64,000 nt of DNA, taken from Parabacteroides distasonis. Lineage in GTDB: Bacteria > Bacteroidota > Bacteroidia > Bacteroidales > Tannerellaceae. The stretch lies in contig JAFBIU010000002.1 of assembly GCA_021531775.1 (NCBI GenBank), positions 1 through 64,000 on the forward strand, read 5' to 3'. Below the pieces are notes generated by a model. It ran no database searches. It saw only the letters and a program-made list of their open reading frames with translations, and had not been told where the DNA came from. This document shows positions 16,326-26,409 of this stretch, piece by piece. The first letter of the stretch is position 1. Each line of letters begins with the position of its first letter. Position numbers and translations under genes: made by a program.

Positions 16326-18563
16326 TTATCGTGTCGTCAAATCAAACTGCAACGTGCCGGCTCCAACCAACTGTTCGTGCGAAATGGTAAAGCCGTTCAG
16401 CTTCTTGCCGCCCGCTTTCACCTGTTGGATATAGATCGATTCAGGTGTGGCATGGTTGGATTCGATCACCAGTTCGCCCTTCGGATAGAAACGTTTGTCC
16501 AACTGGATGGTCACCTTGTCGAAGGTCGGCGAAGTCAGCACATAGTTGACATCACCCGGACAGGCGGGATAGAAGCCCATCATGGAGAAGATCGCCCAGG
16601 AAGACATCGTTCCTGTATCTTCGTTGCCCGGTACACCATTCGGTGCATTGTGATACCCCTCCTTCAACAGCTGGCGAACCAACTTCTGCGTACGCCACTC
16701 CTCTCCCTTGAAATAGCTGAACAGGTAGGGATAGGCAATGTCAGGTTCATTGGCCGGATCGTAGTATTTCTTGTCGAACACCATCTGCAGGCGATCGACA
16801 AACTTCTTGGAACCACCCATCAACTTGGCCAAGCCCTTGATGTCGTGCGGTACGTAGAAGGTATAGTTCCAAGCGTTACCTTCGTGGAAACCGGGGCTCG
16901 GTTCGAAGTTCTCACCCTGTTTCGGGTCGAAGGGGCTATAGAAGGTACCGTCCGGCAAAATCGGACGCAAGGTACCGAACTCTTTACAGTAGTAGTGACG
17001 GTAGCCCAACGAGCGTTCGCGGAACAGTTTGGCATCCTCCTTCTTGCCCAACGCATCGGCAAAATTGGCCAAGTTCCAGTCGGCAATGTAATATTCCAAC
17101 GCATGAGAAACAGAGTTGTCGTACTGCTCCATCAAGGGTACATACCCTTTGCTGAAATAGTCGTTGGCATCCGGACGCAACAGGTTGAACTCTCCCGGCG
17201 TTGTTGCGCCCTTGCGCATCGCTTCGTAGGCCAGGTTGACATCGTAATCACGCAGACCACGCATGTAGGCATCTACAATGTAGGGAATCGACGGGTCTCC
17301 CTCCATGGTGAAGGTCTCACGTCCATACAACTCCCACTTGGGCAGCCAGCCACTCTCCTGATACATGGCCAACATGGAGCGGATGATCTCCAACTGACGG
17401 TCCGGATAGAGCAGGGTCATGAGTGTGCTCACATTGCGATAGGTATCCCACAAGGAGAAGACGGTGTAGCGATTACCCGTCGTCTTACCCACCTTCAAGC
17501 TACCCATCTGCGGGTATTCGCCATTGACATCCTGCAAGATATTGGGATGGATCAGGAGGTGATAGAGACCTGTATAGAAGATGGTCTTTTCATCTTTGGT
17601 TCCCCCTTCCACCTGGATGCGGGACAGATCGTCGTTCCAACGCTGGCGGGCCTGCGTACGAACCTGATCAAAGGAGAGTGTACCCATCTCCTGCTCCAGA
17701 TTCTGACGCGCATTTTCGATGCTGACGTAAGAGATACCCATCTTCACTTCGATGGACTCCCGCTCTTCGGTGTCGTAGTTGAACCATACCCCCACATCAT
17801 CACCACTCATCTCGCGGGTATAGCCCTGATACAGTTTGTAGGCACCTGAGTAGATATCCCACTGAGCTTCCACCCCCTGCATCGGACGCTGTTTTTTCCA
17901 ATATCCCATCTCTTTCGGAGCTTTGCTGACACGCATCACGAAATAGACCGGAAAGACTGCCTGCGGATTGTAGCAGAAGGTACCCATCAGTTTGCTTCCC
18001 TCAATCTCGCATTCGTTCACGATTCGTACCGTAGCACCGGTCTCGTTGGTCAAGCCCTCACCCAAGTTCAACAGGATGTGGCTCTCCCCTTTGGGGAAGG
18101 TAAAGCGACTTAGGCCTGTTCTCGGTGTAGCCGTGGCTTCGGCCAAGACCTGATACTTGGTCAACGTGGTTGCATAGTAACCCGGTGTTGCCACTTCATT
18201 GCTATACTCACTGCCATAGGCTTTGTAATCGACATTCAATGCACCGGTGGTAGGCATCAACAGCAAACTGCCCAACTCGGGACAACCGACACCACTCAAG
18301 CTACCATGGGCAAAACCGGTGAAGAACTTGTTGTCGGATGTGTAGGGAGTGGACCACCACTGGGCATCCTTGTCAAACTTATTGAGGTCTGATCCCATCA
18401 CGTTGAAGGGAACGACACTCATCATACCTTGGGGACAAACCGCCCCCGGATTGGTTGTTCCGTAGTTACTGGTCCCAATGAAGGGATTGACATATTCGAC
18501 GGGTTGCTGTGCAGCAGCAAAGAGACTGCTACATAACAAAAGACTGATCCATTGTTTTTTCAT
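16326..18563 (-). CDS. GH92 calcium-dependent alpha-mannosidase
   Basis: This encodes 745 residues with a signal peptide ending near SLFAAAQQ. The start VEYVNPFIGTSNYGTTNPGA is diagnostic of GH92. Further family blocks are TGFAHGSLSGVGCPELG, YTVFSLWDTYRNVSTLM, GNEDTGTMSSWAIFSMMGFY and a C-terminal beta-sandwich. GH92 enzymes are exo-acting, inverting, Ca2+-dependent alpha-mannosidases (alpha-1,2, 1,3, 1,4 or 1,6) used by gut Bacteroidota on N-glycans and yeast mannan. The gene lies between GH20 and GH127 with 18-21 base gaps, which points to an operon for stepwise trimming of host glycans. Linkage specificity cannot be read from sequence alone. Confidence 0.95.
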   Translation of the reverse strand: MKKQWISLLLCSSLFAAAQQPVEYVNPFIGTSNYGTTNPGAVCPQGMMSVVPFNVMGSDLNKFDKDAQWWSTPYTSDNKFFTGFAHGSLSGVGCPELGSLLLMPTTGALNVDYKAYGSEYSNEVATPGYYATTLTKYQVLAEATATPRTGLSRFTFPKGESHILLNLGEGLTNETGATVRIVNECEIEGSKLMGTFCYNPQAVFPVYFVMRVSKAPKEMGYWKKQRPMQGVEAQWDIYSGAYKLYQGYTREMSGDDVGVWFNYDTEERESIEVKMGISYVSIENARQNLEQEMGTLSFDQVRTQARQRWNDDLSRIQVEGGTKDEKTIFYTGLYHLLIHPNILQDVNGEYPQMGSLKVGKTTGNRYTVFSLWDTYRNVSTLMTLLYPDRQLEIIRSMLAMYQESGWLPKWELYGRETFTMEGDPSIPYIVDAYMRGLRDYDVNLAYEAMRKGATTPGEFNLLRPDANDYFSKGYVPLMEQYDNSVSHALEYYIADWNLANFADALGKKEDAKLFRERSLGYRHYYCKEFGTLRPILPDGTFYSPFDPKQGENFEPSPGFHEGNAWNYTFYVPHDIKGLAKLMGGSKKFVDRLQMVFDKKYYDPANEPDIAYPYLFSYFKGEEWRTQKLVRQLLKEGYHNAPNGVPGNEDTGTMSSWAIFSMMGFYPACPGDVNYVLTSPTFDKVTIQLDKRFYPKGELVIESNHATPESIYIQQVKAGGKKLNGFTISHEQLVGAGTLQFDLTTR

Positions 18564-18584
18564 GTGACTTGATTTATTAGCTTA

Positions 18585-20753
18585 TTACCAAATGACAATT
18601 TCATCCAAGAAGGTGAATCCCTTGTTCTGACGGGGAGCCTTCAGCTGTACATAACGGGCTTTCCAATGACCATTGAAGGTATAGGTCTGGAACAGCAGAT
18701 CGCGGTTTTCCGGATCCATCACAGTTGGCTCTACACCTTGCGACGTAAAGGTTTCCCCATCTTCTGATGTGAGTACCTCTACCTCTTTCGGCTGATAGAC
18801 ACCCGGACCGATCAACTGCATGAAGCGAGCCGACACCTGATGCACTTCGGTCACTTCGCCCAAGTCGATGACACAATCCAGATTGTCCAAATAGCCCTGC
18901 CAACGTCCATCCAAATAGGTCAGACCGCCCCGATAGCCATCCAACAAGGCATTCATGCCGCCGGCCATGTAGCCCTCATACAAGCGACTGTTGTAGGTGA
19001 TCGGTTTGTTGATACCGCGGTGGTAATCGACCCGTTTTACGGTTGGCGTTCCCTGCAGCTGTCCGTCGCTGAAAATAGCCGCCCGAATATCGGCAGAGTC
19101 CTTGACGAGGATCGCCCCCTTGTACAGGGTAGATTGAGGGGTCGGTGTGGTACCATCGGTCGTGTAACGGATCTCGGCCGGATACTTCTCGGCATCCAAG
19201 ACGACGGCAATCTCCCGTTTTACAGTATCGACGTTCATCGTCACCTCTATCTCATTCGACAGGGTAAACGCATGGATTCCTTTCCGTTGTAAAATCGGAA
19301 GCTGGGCATTCATACGCGGCTTGAAATCCTGCCAGTCACGATTCTCCTGGGGTGTCCAACCAATCTCAGCCACCGCCAAGGCACGCGGGAACATCATGTA
19401 TTCGAGGTGTTCCGGTGTCGGGATATATTCGGTCCACGTATTGGCCTGCACACCCAAGATATGCTGCTGCTGGTCTGTTGTCAACGAATCGACAGGTACC
19501 GGATTGTAGCTATAGACCTTTTTGATCGGGGTATAACCGCCAATGGCATACGGCTGTGTTTTAGGTTCAGCCTGGTAGAAGTCGAAGTACATGTAGTTAC
19601 CCGGCGTCATGATCACATCGTGACCCATACGAGCCGACTTGATACCGCCACTTTCTCCTCGCCACGACATCACGGTCGCTCCCGGTGTCAGGCCTCCTTC
19701 CAGGATCTCGTCCCATCCGATCAGTTTCCGACCTTTGGAGTTGAGAAATTCCTCGGCACGATGAATCATGTAACTCTGCAACTCATCCACATCCTTCATT
19801 CCCTCTTTTCGCATCAATGCCTGGCATTTGGGACAGGTACGCCAAGCCGACTTACCGGCTTCATCACCGCCAATGTGGATGTATTCCGACGGGAAGAGTT
19901 CCATGACCTCCGTCAAGACATCCTCCATGAAGGTAAACGACTGTTCGTTGCCGATACAGAAATCACTGCTGGAATAGGGCTTTCCGGCACAGCTAAGTTC
20001 GGGATAGGCCACAAACACCTCATCGGAGTGGCCCGGAAACTCGATCTCCGGCAACACGGTAATATGATGTTCAGCAGCAAAGGCTACAATTTCACGAATA
20101 TCCTCCTTGGTATAATAGCCGCCATACGCACCCGGTGTATTCTCCGGCACATGCTTACGGTCTTGGCCATCCCACCATTTCAACCAGTCAGACTCGGTAC
20201 GGTACGAGGCCAGCTCGGTCAGTTTCGGGTACTTATCGATCTGGATACGCCAGCCACCACCATCCACCAAATGCAGATGCAGGGTATTCAGTTTGTAAGA
20301 GGCCATGACCTCCAACAATTTTATCACCTCCTCTTTGGGGAAGAAATGGCGTGACACATCGAGATGCAGGCCACGATAAGCAAAACGGGGTTCATCCTGA
20401 ATCTTCACACAGGGAACCCCTTTCGGTGTCATCAATTGCAACAGGGTCTGACGACCATAATAGATACCGGTTTGCGAAGCCGCGGTCAAACGTATTCCCG
20501 ACTTCGTCACCTCCAGTTCATACCCTTCCGGTTTCATCTGCAAATCCGGATCGATCACCACCGTGATGGATCCCGATACACCCTCCGACAGGATCAGGGC
20601 ACTATCGATTGGAAAATAACCTCCCGACACTTCACAATGTACCGGTTTCGGAATCAGACTCAGCGATTCCGTTTGCTGGGGGCTACATGCAAACAGCAAT
20701 GAACAGGCTGCAGCCCATCCAACAACATGAGAAACATGTTTTGGCAAAAGCAT
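18585..20753 (-). CDS. GH20 beta-N-acetylhexosaminidase with C-terminal binding domain
   Basis: This encodes 722 residues. The N-terminus has a lipoprotein-like signal (SLLFACSPQ). Residues about 35-110 are the GH20b alpha/beta domain, and 120-470 the TIM barrel: RGLHLDVSRHFFPKEEVIKL, DGGGWRIQIDKYPKLTE, and HIGGDEAGKSAW with the catalytic Asp-Glu pair near residue 297. Residues about 500-560 form a chitobiase/FN3-like module and about 590-722 an F5/8-type (CBM32-like) domain. The enzyme removes terminal GlcNAc or GalNAc by substrate-assisted catalysis. It is the first gene of the run GH20-GH92-GH127-TlpA-rhodanese. A possible -7 element (TAAATTTA on the minus strand) lies in the 116-bp upstream gap, without a clear -33. 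Confidence 0.95.
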   Translation of the reverse strand: MLLPKHVSHVVGWAAACSLLFACSPQQTESLSLIPKPVHCEVSGGYFPIDSALILSEGVSGSITVVIDPDLQMKPEGYELEVTKSGIRLTAASQTGIYYGRQTLLQLMTPKGVPCVKIQDEPRFAYRGLHLDVSRHFFPKEEVIKLLEVMASYKLNTLHLHLVDGGGWRIQIDKYPKLTELASYRTESDWLKWWDGQDRKHVPENTPGAYGGYYTKEDIREIVAFAAEHHITVLPEIEFPGHSDEVFVAYPELSCAGKPYSSSDFCIGNEQSFTFMEDVLTEVMELFPSEYIHIGGDEAGKSAWRTCPKCQALMRKEGMKDVDELQSYMIHRAEEFLNSKGRKLIGWDEILEGGLTPGATVMSWRGESGGIKSARMGHDVIMTPGNYMYFDFYQAEPKTQPYAIGGYTPIKKVYSYNPVPVDSLTTDQQQHILGVQANTWTEYIPTPEHLEYMMFPRALAVAEIGWTPQENRDWQDFKPRMNAQLPILQRKGIHAFTLSNEIEVTMNVDTVKREIAVVLDAEKYPAEIRYTTDGTTPTPQSTLYKGAILVKDSADIRAAIFSDGQLQGTPTVKRVDYHRGINKPITYNSRLYEGYMAGGMNALLDGYRGGLTYLDGRWQGYLDNLDCVIDLGEVTEVHQVSARFMQLIGPGVYQPKEVEVLTSEDGETFTSQGVEPTVMDPENRDLLFQTYTFNGHWKARYVQLKAPRQNKGFTFLDEIVIW

Positions 20754-20869
20754 ATCTTTAAAATTTTTACTTGTTAATTTGTTTTGCGGGTAAATTTACA
20801 AAAGAAATTGAGAATGGCTAACAAAACTGTCTAAAAACAGGTATTTTCACAAGCACAAGGCATCACTTT

Positions 20870-21406
20870 TCATTTCACACGACCACCGCCCAACCATGTA
20901 CGCTGGTAATAGGCTTCACTCAGGCTGCTAACGACCACACCTTTGGAGGTGCTGGCATGGATAAACTTTCCGTTTTTGAGATAAATCCCCACGTGTGTCG
21001 GGACTCCCTTTTTCCCTTTTGTCGTCCTGAAAAAAACCAGATCACCCTCTTTCAACTGCGCACGATTCACCTTCCGGCAATCCTGTTTCCACATGTCTGC
21101 CGACGAACGTGACAGCTGTTTCCCATACACCTCCCGATAGATGGCGGTGACCAGTCCCGAGCAATCGACTCCACGTTTGGTCAATCCACCTGCCCGATGG
21201 GGTGTCCCGATCCAACGAGCCCCCTCGTTGTAGAGATAGATATTGTCATGTTCCGTGATACGGACACCATAGATCCGTTCCAAGGCTTTAGGTCCCTTGA
21301 AATCTGCCGGCAAGACAACCGTGTTCCGTTTCGGACCACATGCGACCAAAAGAAGGAGGCTACCCAACATTCCTCCCAGATAACGAAAAAAGGCAATACG
21401 ATTCAT
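20870..21406 (-). CDS. NlpC/P60-family lipoprotein peptidase
   Basis: From the ATG at 21406 this encodes 178 residues with a lipoprotein signal peptide (LLLLVACGP). The NlpC/P60 domain covers about residues 50-178: catalytic Cys in GVDCSGLVTAIY near residue 79, His in PTHVGIYL and the third polar residue His in FIHAST. Such enzymes cut D-Glu/diaminopimelate bonds in peptidoglycan stem peptides and act in cell-wall turnover at the outer membrane. A longer reading from 21466 would add 20 residues ahead of a normal signal peptide and is less likely. The gene is separate from the ribosomal protein genes upstream by a gap of about 100 bases. Confidence 0.92.
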   Translation of the reverse strand: MNRIAFFRYLGGMLGSLLLLVACGPKRNTVVLPADFKGPKALERIYGVRITEHDNIYLYNEGARWIGTPHRAGGLTKRGVDCSGLVTAIYREVYGKQLSRSSADMWKQDCRKVNRAQLKEGDLVFFRTTKGKKGVPTHVGIYLKNGKFIHASTSKGVVVSSLSEAYYQRTWLGGGRVK

Positions 21407-21504
21407 CCGATTAGATACATAAAGAAAAAGGGAGAACACCTTGAACAAGATATTCCCCCCTATCATTTGATAAACCTATGGTCTCAATAAAGACAAGACA
21501 TGGA

Positions 21505-21771
21505 TTATGCCTCTGTCTGGATTTCCTGTACAGACACGAAAGACTTGTTTTCCTTTGTCTTGCGGAATGTAACAACACCATCTACCAAAGCATACAACGT
21601 ATGGTCCTTACCCAAACCTACGTTCTGACCCGGATGATGTACTGTACCACGCTGACGAACGATGATGTTACCAGCCTTAGCGAACTCACCACCAAACAGC
21701 TTAACACCTAATCTTTTACTTTGTGATTCACGGCCGTTCTTAGAACTACCCACACCTTTTTTATGTGCCAT
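21505..21771 (-). CDS. rpmA: Ribosomal protein bL27
   Basis: This encodes 88 residues beginning [20 protein letters not shown], which is the mature-type bL27 N-terminus without the cleaved extension seen in Firmicutes. The conserved core [17 protein letters not shown] is present. bL27 contacts the peptidyl-transferase centre of the 50S subunit. The gene follows rplU by 25 bases, the usual arrangement. Confidence 0.98.
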   Translation of the reverse strand: MAHKKGVGSSKNGRESQSKRLGVKLFGGEFAKAGNIIVRQRGTVHHPGQNVGLGKDHTLYALVDGVVTFRKTKENKSFVSVQEIQTEA

Positions 21772-21796
21772 CTTCTACAAACTCCTACTTTTAACG

Positions 21797-22114
21797 TTAA
21801 GCAATAATTTCTTTAACACTAACTTCAGTGAACTGCTGACGGTGACCGTTCAACTTGCGATATCCCTTTCTTCTCTTCTTGTGGAATACCAACACCTTTT
21901 CACCCTTTACCAATGAAGAGGCTACTTCGCAAACAACCTTTGCACCCTCTACAGTCGGTGTGCCAACCTTCACTTCACCTTCGTTGTCAACCAACAACAC
22001 CTTGTCGAACTCAACTACGGCTCCGTTTTCTGCGTTCTGAATGTGGTGAACAAACAATTTCTTTCCTTGTTCAGCCTTGAACTGCTGTCCGTTAATTTCT
22101 ACGATTACGTACAT
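21797..22114 (-). CDS. rplU: Ribosomal protein bL21
   Basis: This encodes 105 residues beginning [20 protein letters not shown], with the C-terminal block [20 protein letters not shown] typical of bL21. It is a 50S subunit protein that binds 23S rRNA. It is first gene of the rplU-rpmA operon, driven by a consensus promoter about 93 bases upstream; the leader is long enough for control but no known structure was recognised. Confidence 0.98.
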   Translation of the reverse strand: MYVIVEINGQQFKAEQGKKLFVHHIQNAENGAVVEFDKVLLVDNEGEVKVGTPTVEGAKVVCEVASSLVKGEKVLVFHKKRRKGYRKLNGHRQQFTEVSVKEIIA

Positions 22115-22206
22115 CTGTCTTCAAAAATTTATAACAGTTAGGTCCCGGGGGTGGAGTCCCATTCGTAGGATTCACTTATTAACCCTCTGCGGAAAAATTT
22201 CGGCTG

Positions 22207-22237
22207 CAAAGGTAGGAATCTTTTTTGATTCAACAAA
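22207..22237 (-). promoter_or_regulatory. Promoter of rplU-rpmA
   Basis: On the minus strand TTTG (22237-22234), 19 bases, then TACCTTTG (22214-22207). It matches the Bacteroidota primary sigma consensus fully. Confidence 0.85.
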
Positions 22238-22275
22238 CGATCCACCCTCTTTTTTTCTATATTCTTTCATAGGCT

Positions 22276-22307
22276 CTTGTGCAGTCCACAGAATCTGTTT
22301 ATATTTG
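22276..22307 (+). promoter_or_regulatory. Promoter of the HAD-hotdog/menF/menD operon
   Basis: CTTG (22276-22279), 20 bases, then TATATTTG (22300-22307), 26 bases before the ATG at 22333. One mismatch in the -33 box. Confidence 0.7.
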
Positions 22308-22332
22308 TCTGTCCATTAAAATAGCACCGAGT

Positions 22333-23565
22333 ATGAAATATAAATTATTAGTCTTAGATGTGGATGGGACACTCCTCAACAGCCAAAAGGAGATTTCGTC
22401 TCATACCCTGTCCGCGTTGCTGAAAGCTCAGCACATGGGCATTCATATTGTTTTGGCGTCCGGGCGATCGACCAACGGAGTCATGCCAATTGCCAAGAAA
22501 CTGGAATTGGACAAGTTCGGAGGCTATATTCTCTCCTACAACGGAGGACAAATCATCCAGGCCGAAGATGGCAAACTGCTCTTCGAAAAGCGCATTTCCC
22601 CGGAATGGATTCCCTACTTTTATCAGAAAGCGCTCAACAACAATTTCACCATATTCACCTACCATCAGGATTTTATCCTGACCAACCGTGCCGACGATCC
22701 GCACGTCATCCAAGAGGCCGAACTGAATGGTATGCGCATCATCCAGACGGACAATTTCCCCGAAGCGGTTGATTTTGCCCCCTGCAAATGTATGTTGGCC
22801 AGTGATGATGAAGAGGCTCTGATCGGCCTGGAGAATCATTGGAAGAAACGGCTTGACGGTGTTTTAGGAGCCTTCCGATCGGAACCCTATTTCCTGGAGG
22901 TGGTGCCCCAGTTCATCGACAAGGGTAACACACTCGGTGTGTTGCTTTCCATGTTGAATATCCAGCCGGAAGAGGTGATTGCCATGGGTGACGGTGTGTG
23001 CGATGTGACCATGTTGCAGTTGGCCGGATTAGGTATTGCCATGGGCAATGCCGTCGATTCCGTCAAGGCCTGTGTGGATAAAGTGACCCTGACCAACGAT
23101 CAGGATGGTGTGGCAGCAGCTGTCGAACGGATTGTATTGGCCGATATTCACCCCACGGAGATTCCGCTCGACCAATTGAATGCACGTGGCCGGCACGCCT
23201 TGATGGGTAATCTGGGTATTCAATACACCTACGCCTCTGAAACACGCATCGAAGCGACCATGCCAGTTGATGAGCGTACCCGCCAACCCTTTGGTATTCT
23301 GCACGGGGGTGCAACCTTGGCTTTAGCAGAGACCGTGGCTGGATTGGGATCCATGATTCTCGCCAAACCGGATGAGATGGTAGTTGGTATGCAGGTCAGT
23401 GGCAATCACATGTCGTCGGCACATGAGGGCGATACGGTTCGTGCCGTCGGCACCATTATCCACAAAGGACGCTCTTCCCACGTCTGGAACGTAGATGTGT
23501 TCACCTCCACCGACAAGCTGGTGTCATCCGTCCGGGTGGTCAATAGTATATTAAAGAAGAAATGA
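22333..23565 (+). CDS. HAD phosphatase fused to a MenI-like hotdog thioesterase
   Basis: From the ATG at 22333 this encodes 410 residues. Residues 1-265 are a Cof/HAD-IIB hydrolase: LLVLDVDGTLLNS (nucleophile Asp), ASGRSTNG, and IAMGDGVCDVTML. Residues about 280-410 are a PaaI/YdiI-type hotdog thioesterase with FGILHGGATLALAETVAG, where the Glu matches the catalytic Glu of 1,4-dihydroxy-2-naphthoyl-CoA hydrolase. The stop overlaps the menF start (ATGA), placing it in a menaquinone operon, so the hotdog half is a strong candidate for the MenI step. The substrate of the HAD half is unknown. The extended start at 22279 would cross the promoter and is rejected. Confidence 0.88.
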   Translation: MKYKLLVLDVDGTLLNSQKEISSHTLSALLKAQHMGIHIVLASGRSTNGVMPIAKKLELDKFGGYILSYNGGQIIQAEDGKLLFEKRISPEWIPYFYQKALNNNFTIFTYHQDFILTNRADDPHVIQEAELNGMRIIQTDNFPEAVDFAPCKCMLASDDEEALIGLENHWKKRLDGVLGAFRSEPYFLEVVPQFIDKGNTLGVLLSMLNIQPEEVIAMGDGVCDVTMLQLAGLGIAMGNAVDSVKACVDKVTLTNDQDGVAAAVERIVLADIHPTEIPLDQLNARGRHALMGNLGIQYTYASETRIEATMPVDERTRQPFGILHGGATLALAETVAGLGSMILAKPDEMVVGMQVSGNHMSSAHEGDTVRAVGTIIHKGRSSHVWNVDVFTSTDKLVSSVRVVNSILKKK

Positions 23566-24659
23566 TAACAACACAAGAAGAACAATTCATAGACGAACTG
23601 ATAGGGCGAGGCATGAGTCTCGCCCTTTGGCGTATTCCGGGTGAAGAAACGGTTCACTTCCGGATGCAATCGGTGGGACAGCCAGATCTGCTGGAATGCA
23701 TCGATGCGTTGAATGGTCAGCAGGGATTTGTCATGGCCCCTTTCCATACGGAGCCTGGCCAGCCGGTTGTCTTGATCCGGCCCGATATTGAGCGGTTGGA
23801 AGAGGCTCGCCACTGTGTAGCTCAACAACCGGCCGTTGTAGCGCCGACAGGCCTGGTGGAAGAATCGGAAGCTGAATCACCAGCAATCGAGAAAGAGCAC
23901 TACTTGGCCTGTTTCCGACGATTCATGGAGCCGTTACATCGAGGCATTCAAGACAAGTTGGTGCTATCGCGCCACCATGCCATGGCCAAAACGATCGACT
24001 TCTCTCCTGCCGCCACGTTCTCGGCAGCTGTCAAACGTTACATCCATTCCTACGTCTATCTCTGCCATACGCCTTTCACGGGCACCTGGATCGGCAGTAC
24101 GCCTGAGATCTTGCTGGCAGGACGTGAAGGTTCTTGGCAAACAGTAGCATTAGCCGGTACACAAGCGATCCGGCACGGACAGATTCCCCAACAATGGGAC
24201 GACAAGAATTGGCGCGAACAACAATTGGTGGCATACTATATCCGTCGGCAACTCGATTCATTCGGGATTGTATCCAAAGAACAAGGTCCTTATGCCATTC
24301 GTGCAGGTGAAGTTTCACACCTGAAAAGTGATTTCCAATTTCACTTGGCAGATCATGAACGATTGGGAGATCTGTTGGCGCTTCTGCATCCAACACCGGC
24401 TGTCTGCGGGTTACCCAAGGAGGAGGCTTACCGATTCATATTGGAACAAGAGGGGTACAACCGCAGTTACTATTCCGGTTTTGTCGGTTGGTTGGATCCG
24501 ACTTTCCGAAGTGATCTGTATGTCAATCTGCGTTGTATGCGTGTCGGTCAAAAGCAATTGCACTTCTATGCCGGAGGTGGTCTGTTGGCCTCATCCCAGG
24601 CTGAAAGTGAATGGCAAGAGACACAAGACAAACTGGCCACGATGGAACGGCTGATCTGA
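23562..24659 (+). CDS. menF: Isochorismate synthase
   Basis: This encodes 365 residues of the chorismate-binding family. Recognisable blocks are ERLEEARHCVAQ with a variable N-terminal domain, KLVLSRHHAM, TGTWIGSTPEILLA, LAGTQAIRHG, and the C-terminal YSGFVGWLDPTFRSDLYVNL. The enzyme converts chorismate to isochorismate, the first step of menaquinone synthesis. Its start overlaps the preceding gene's stop by four bases and menD follows 50 bases later, so the menaquinone role is preferred over a siderophore (EntC) role. Salvage-type anthranilate synthase is excluded by the partner genes. Confidence 0.93.
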   Translation: MITTQEEQFIDELIGRGMSLALWRIPGEETVHFRMQSVGQPDLLECIDALNGQQGFVMAPFHTEPGQPVVLIRPDIERLEEARHCVAQQPAVVAPTGLVEESEAESPAIEKEHYLACFRRFMEPLHRGIQDKLVLSRHHAMAKTIDFSPAATFSAAVKRYIHSYVYLCHTPFTGTWIGSTPEILLAGREGSWQTVALAGTQAIRHGQIPQQWDDKNWREQQLVAYYIRRQLDSFGIVSKEQGPYAIRAGEVSHLKSDFQFHLADHERLGDLLALLHPTPAVCGLPKEEAYRFILEQEGYNRSYYSGFVGWLDPTFRSDLYVNLRCMRVGQKQLHFYAGGGLLASSQAESEWQETQDKLATMERLI

Positions 24660-24709
24660 GATCCAGCTTACCATATAATATAAAACAACAGCCCTAATTT
24701 CAGATAATC

Positions 24710-26383
24710 GTGTATTCAAATAAACAGAATTGCTTACAAGTTGTCGCCTTGCTCAAGGCACATGGTGTCAGTAATGTGGTGTTGTGTCCCGGCAGTCGCA
24801 ACATTCCCTTTATCCAGTCGTTGACGAATGATGACTATTTTCACTGCCATGCTGTCACGGACGAACGAAGTGCCGGTTTCTTTGCATTGGGACTGGCGCT
24901 TCACGGCGGTAAACCGGCAGCCGTCTGCTGTACCTCCGGCAGTGCTTTATTGAACCTCCACCCTGCTGTTGCAGAGGCTTTCTACCAACAGGTTCCGCTT
25001 GTTGTCCTTTCGGCAGACCGACCGGCAGCTTGGATCGGACAGATGGATGGACAGACCCTACCCCAACCCGGTGTGTTCGGTTCATTGGTCAAGTACAGTG
25101 CCAACCTGCCCGAAATCCATACCGATGAGGATGCGTGGTACTGCAATCGGTTAGTCAACGAAGCCTTGATGGAGCTGAATCATCACGGCAAAGGGCCGGT
25201 ACACATCAATGTCCCCTTCTCCGAGCCCTTCTTCGAGTCCACCACAGAACAGTTGCCCGAAGTTCGGGTCATCACCCGTTATCAGGGGCTGAATGTGTAT
25301 GACCGGGAATACAAAGGACTGATCGAACGGCTGAACCAACTCAACCGGCGCATGGTCATTGCCGGACAGATGAGCTTGATCTACCTGTTCGAAAAGAAGA
25401 TCTGCAAATTGCTCTATAAACACTTCACTTGGTTGACCGAGCACTTGAGCAACCGCATTGTACCCGGACGTGCCATCAAGAATTTCGACCAAATCCTCTA
25501 TGCCCTTCCGGAAGAGAAACAGGCACAATTGGCACCCGATCTGCTCATTACCTATGGAGGTCACATTGTCTCCAAACGGTTGAAACAGTTTTTGCGCAAA
25601 CATCCGCCCAAAGAGCACTGGCACATCGCCTTGGATGGAAAACCGGCCGATCTGTTCGGTGCACTGACCACCGTGATCGAGATGGATCCATTTGAATTTC
25701 TGGAAAAAATCGCCTACTTGTTGGACGACAAATCAACTCCATACCCCAAATCATGGGAGCATTATTCAAAATGTATCGAAGAGCCCACTTTCCCCTATTC
25801 GGAAATGGCAGCGATCGGCGAATTGATGCACCGGATGCCCGTCGAGTCGGCTTTGCACCTGGCCAACAGTTCGGCCGTACGTTACGCTCAACTGTTTACC
25901 ACACCCGAAAGCACAGAGGTCTGCTGTAACCGCGGTGTCAACGGGATTGAGGGAACGCTCTCAACGGCATTAGGGTATGCCTCCGCCTCGGCCAAACTCA
26001 ACTTTGTCGTCATTGGCGATCTGAGTTTCTTCTACGACCTCAATGCACTTTGGCATCAACCGATCCGCCCCAATTTGCGTATCCTATTGCTTAACAATGG
26101 TGGTGGAGAGATTTTCCAATCGCTCCCCAAACTGCAATTGTCTGCAACCGCTCAACGATTTGTCACAGCCACTCACCAGACATCGGCTCGAGGATGGGCA
26201 GAGACACAGGGTTTCCAGTACTTCGCAGCTCACGATGCAGCCCAACTGGACGAAGCCATGCAAACATTTGCTTCTCCGGAAGCAGCCGGACAACCTTACC
26301 TGCTGGAAGTCTTCACCGATCCTGCTACAGATGTGCATCTGCTGAAAGAATACTATCATCAACTCCGGCCCCAATCGCAATAA
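24710..26383 (+). CDS. menD: 2-succinyl-5-enolpyruvyl-6-hydroxy-3-cyclohexene-1-carboxylate synthase (MenD)
   Basis: This encodes 557 residues, the usual MenD length, starting at GTG (24710). A ThDP-enzyme layout is visible: N-terminal pyrimidine-binding domain ([56 protein letters not shown]), central domain, and C-terminal ThDP domain ([33 protein letters not shown]). The enzyme joins isochorismate and 2-oxoglutarate. Downstream, instead of menB/C/E, there is a strong terminator and a convergent GH2 gene, so the rest of the pathway lies elsewhere. Confidence 0.96.
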   Translation: MYSNKQNCLQVVALLKAHGVSNVVLCPGSRNIPFIQSLTNDDYFHCHAVTDERSAGFFALGLALHGGKPAAVCCTSGSALLNLHPAVAEAFYQQVPLVVLSADRPAAWIGQMDGQTLPQPGVFGSLVKYSANLPEIHTDEDAWYCNRLVNEALMELNHHGKGPVHINVPFSEPFFESTTEQLPEVRVITRYQGLNVYDREYKGLIERLNQLNRRMVIAGQMSLIYLFEKKICKLLYKHFTWLTEHLSNRIVPGRAIKNFDQILYALPEEKQAQLAPDLLITYGGHIVSKRLKQFLRKHPPKEHWHIALDGKPADLFGALTTVIEMDPFEFLEKIAYLLDDKSTPYPKSWEHYSKCIEEPTFPYSEMAAIGELMHRMPVESALHLANSSAVRYAQLFTTPESTEVCCNRGVNGIEGTLSTALGYASASAKLNFVVIGDLSFFYDLNALWHQPIRPNLRILLLNNGGGEIFQSLPKLQLSATAQRFVTATHQTSARGWAETQGFQYFAAHDAAQLDEAMQTFASPEAAGQPYLLEVFTDPATDVHLLKEYYHQLRPQSQ

Positions 26384-26409
26384 TCGGAGAGGGATAGATT
26401 TGACCTAAA

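Noticed and set aside
15414-17849. Plus-strand open frame of 811 codons
   Set aside because: It lies wholly antisense to GH127 and GH92, which have clear family motifs; the antisense translation has no recognisable domain. It is a codon-bias shadow.
22279-22332. Extended N-terminus of the HAD-hotdog protein
   Set aside because: It would start within the promoter region and adds residues not found in HAD proteins.
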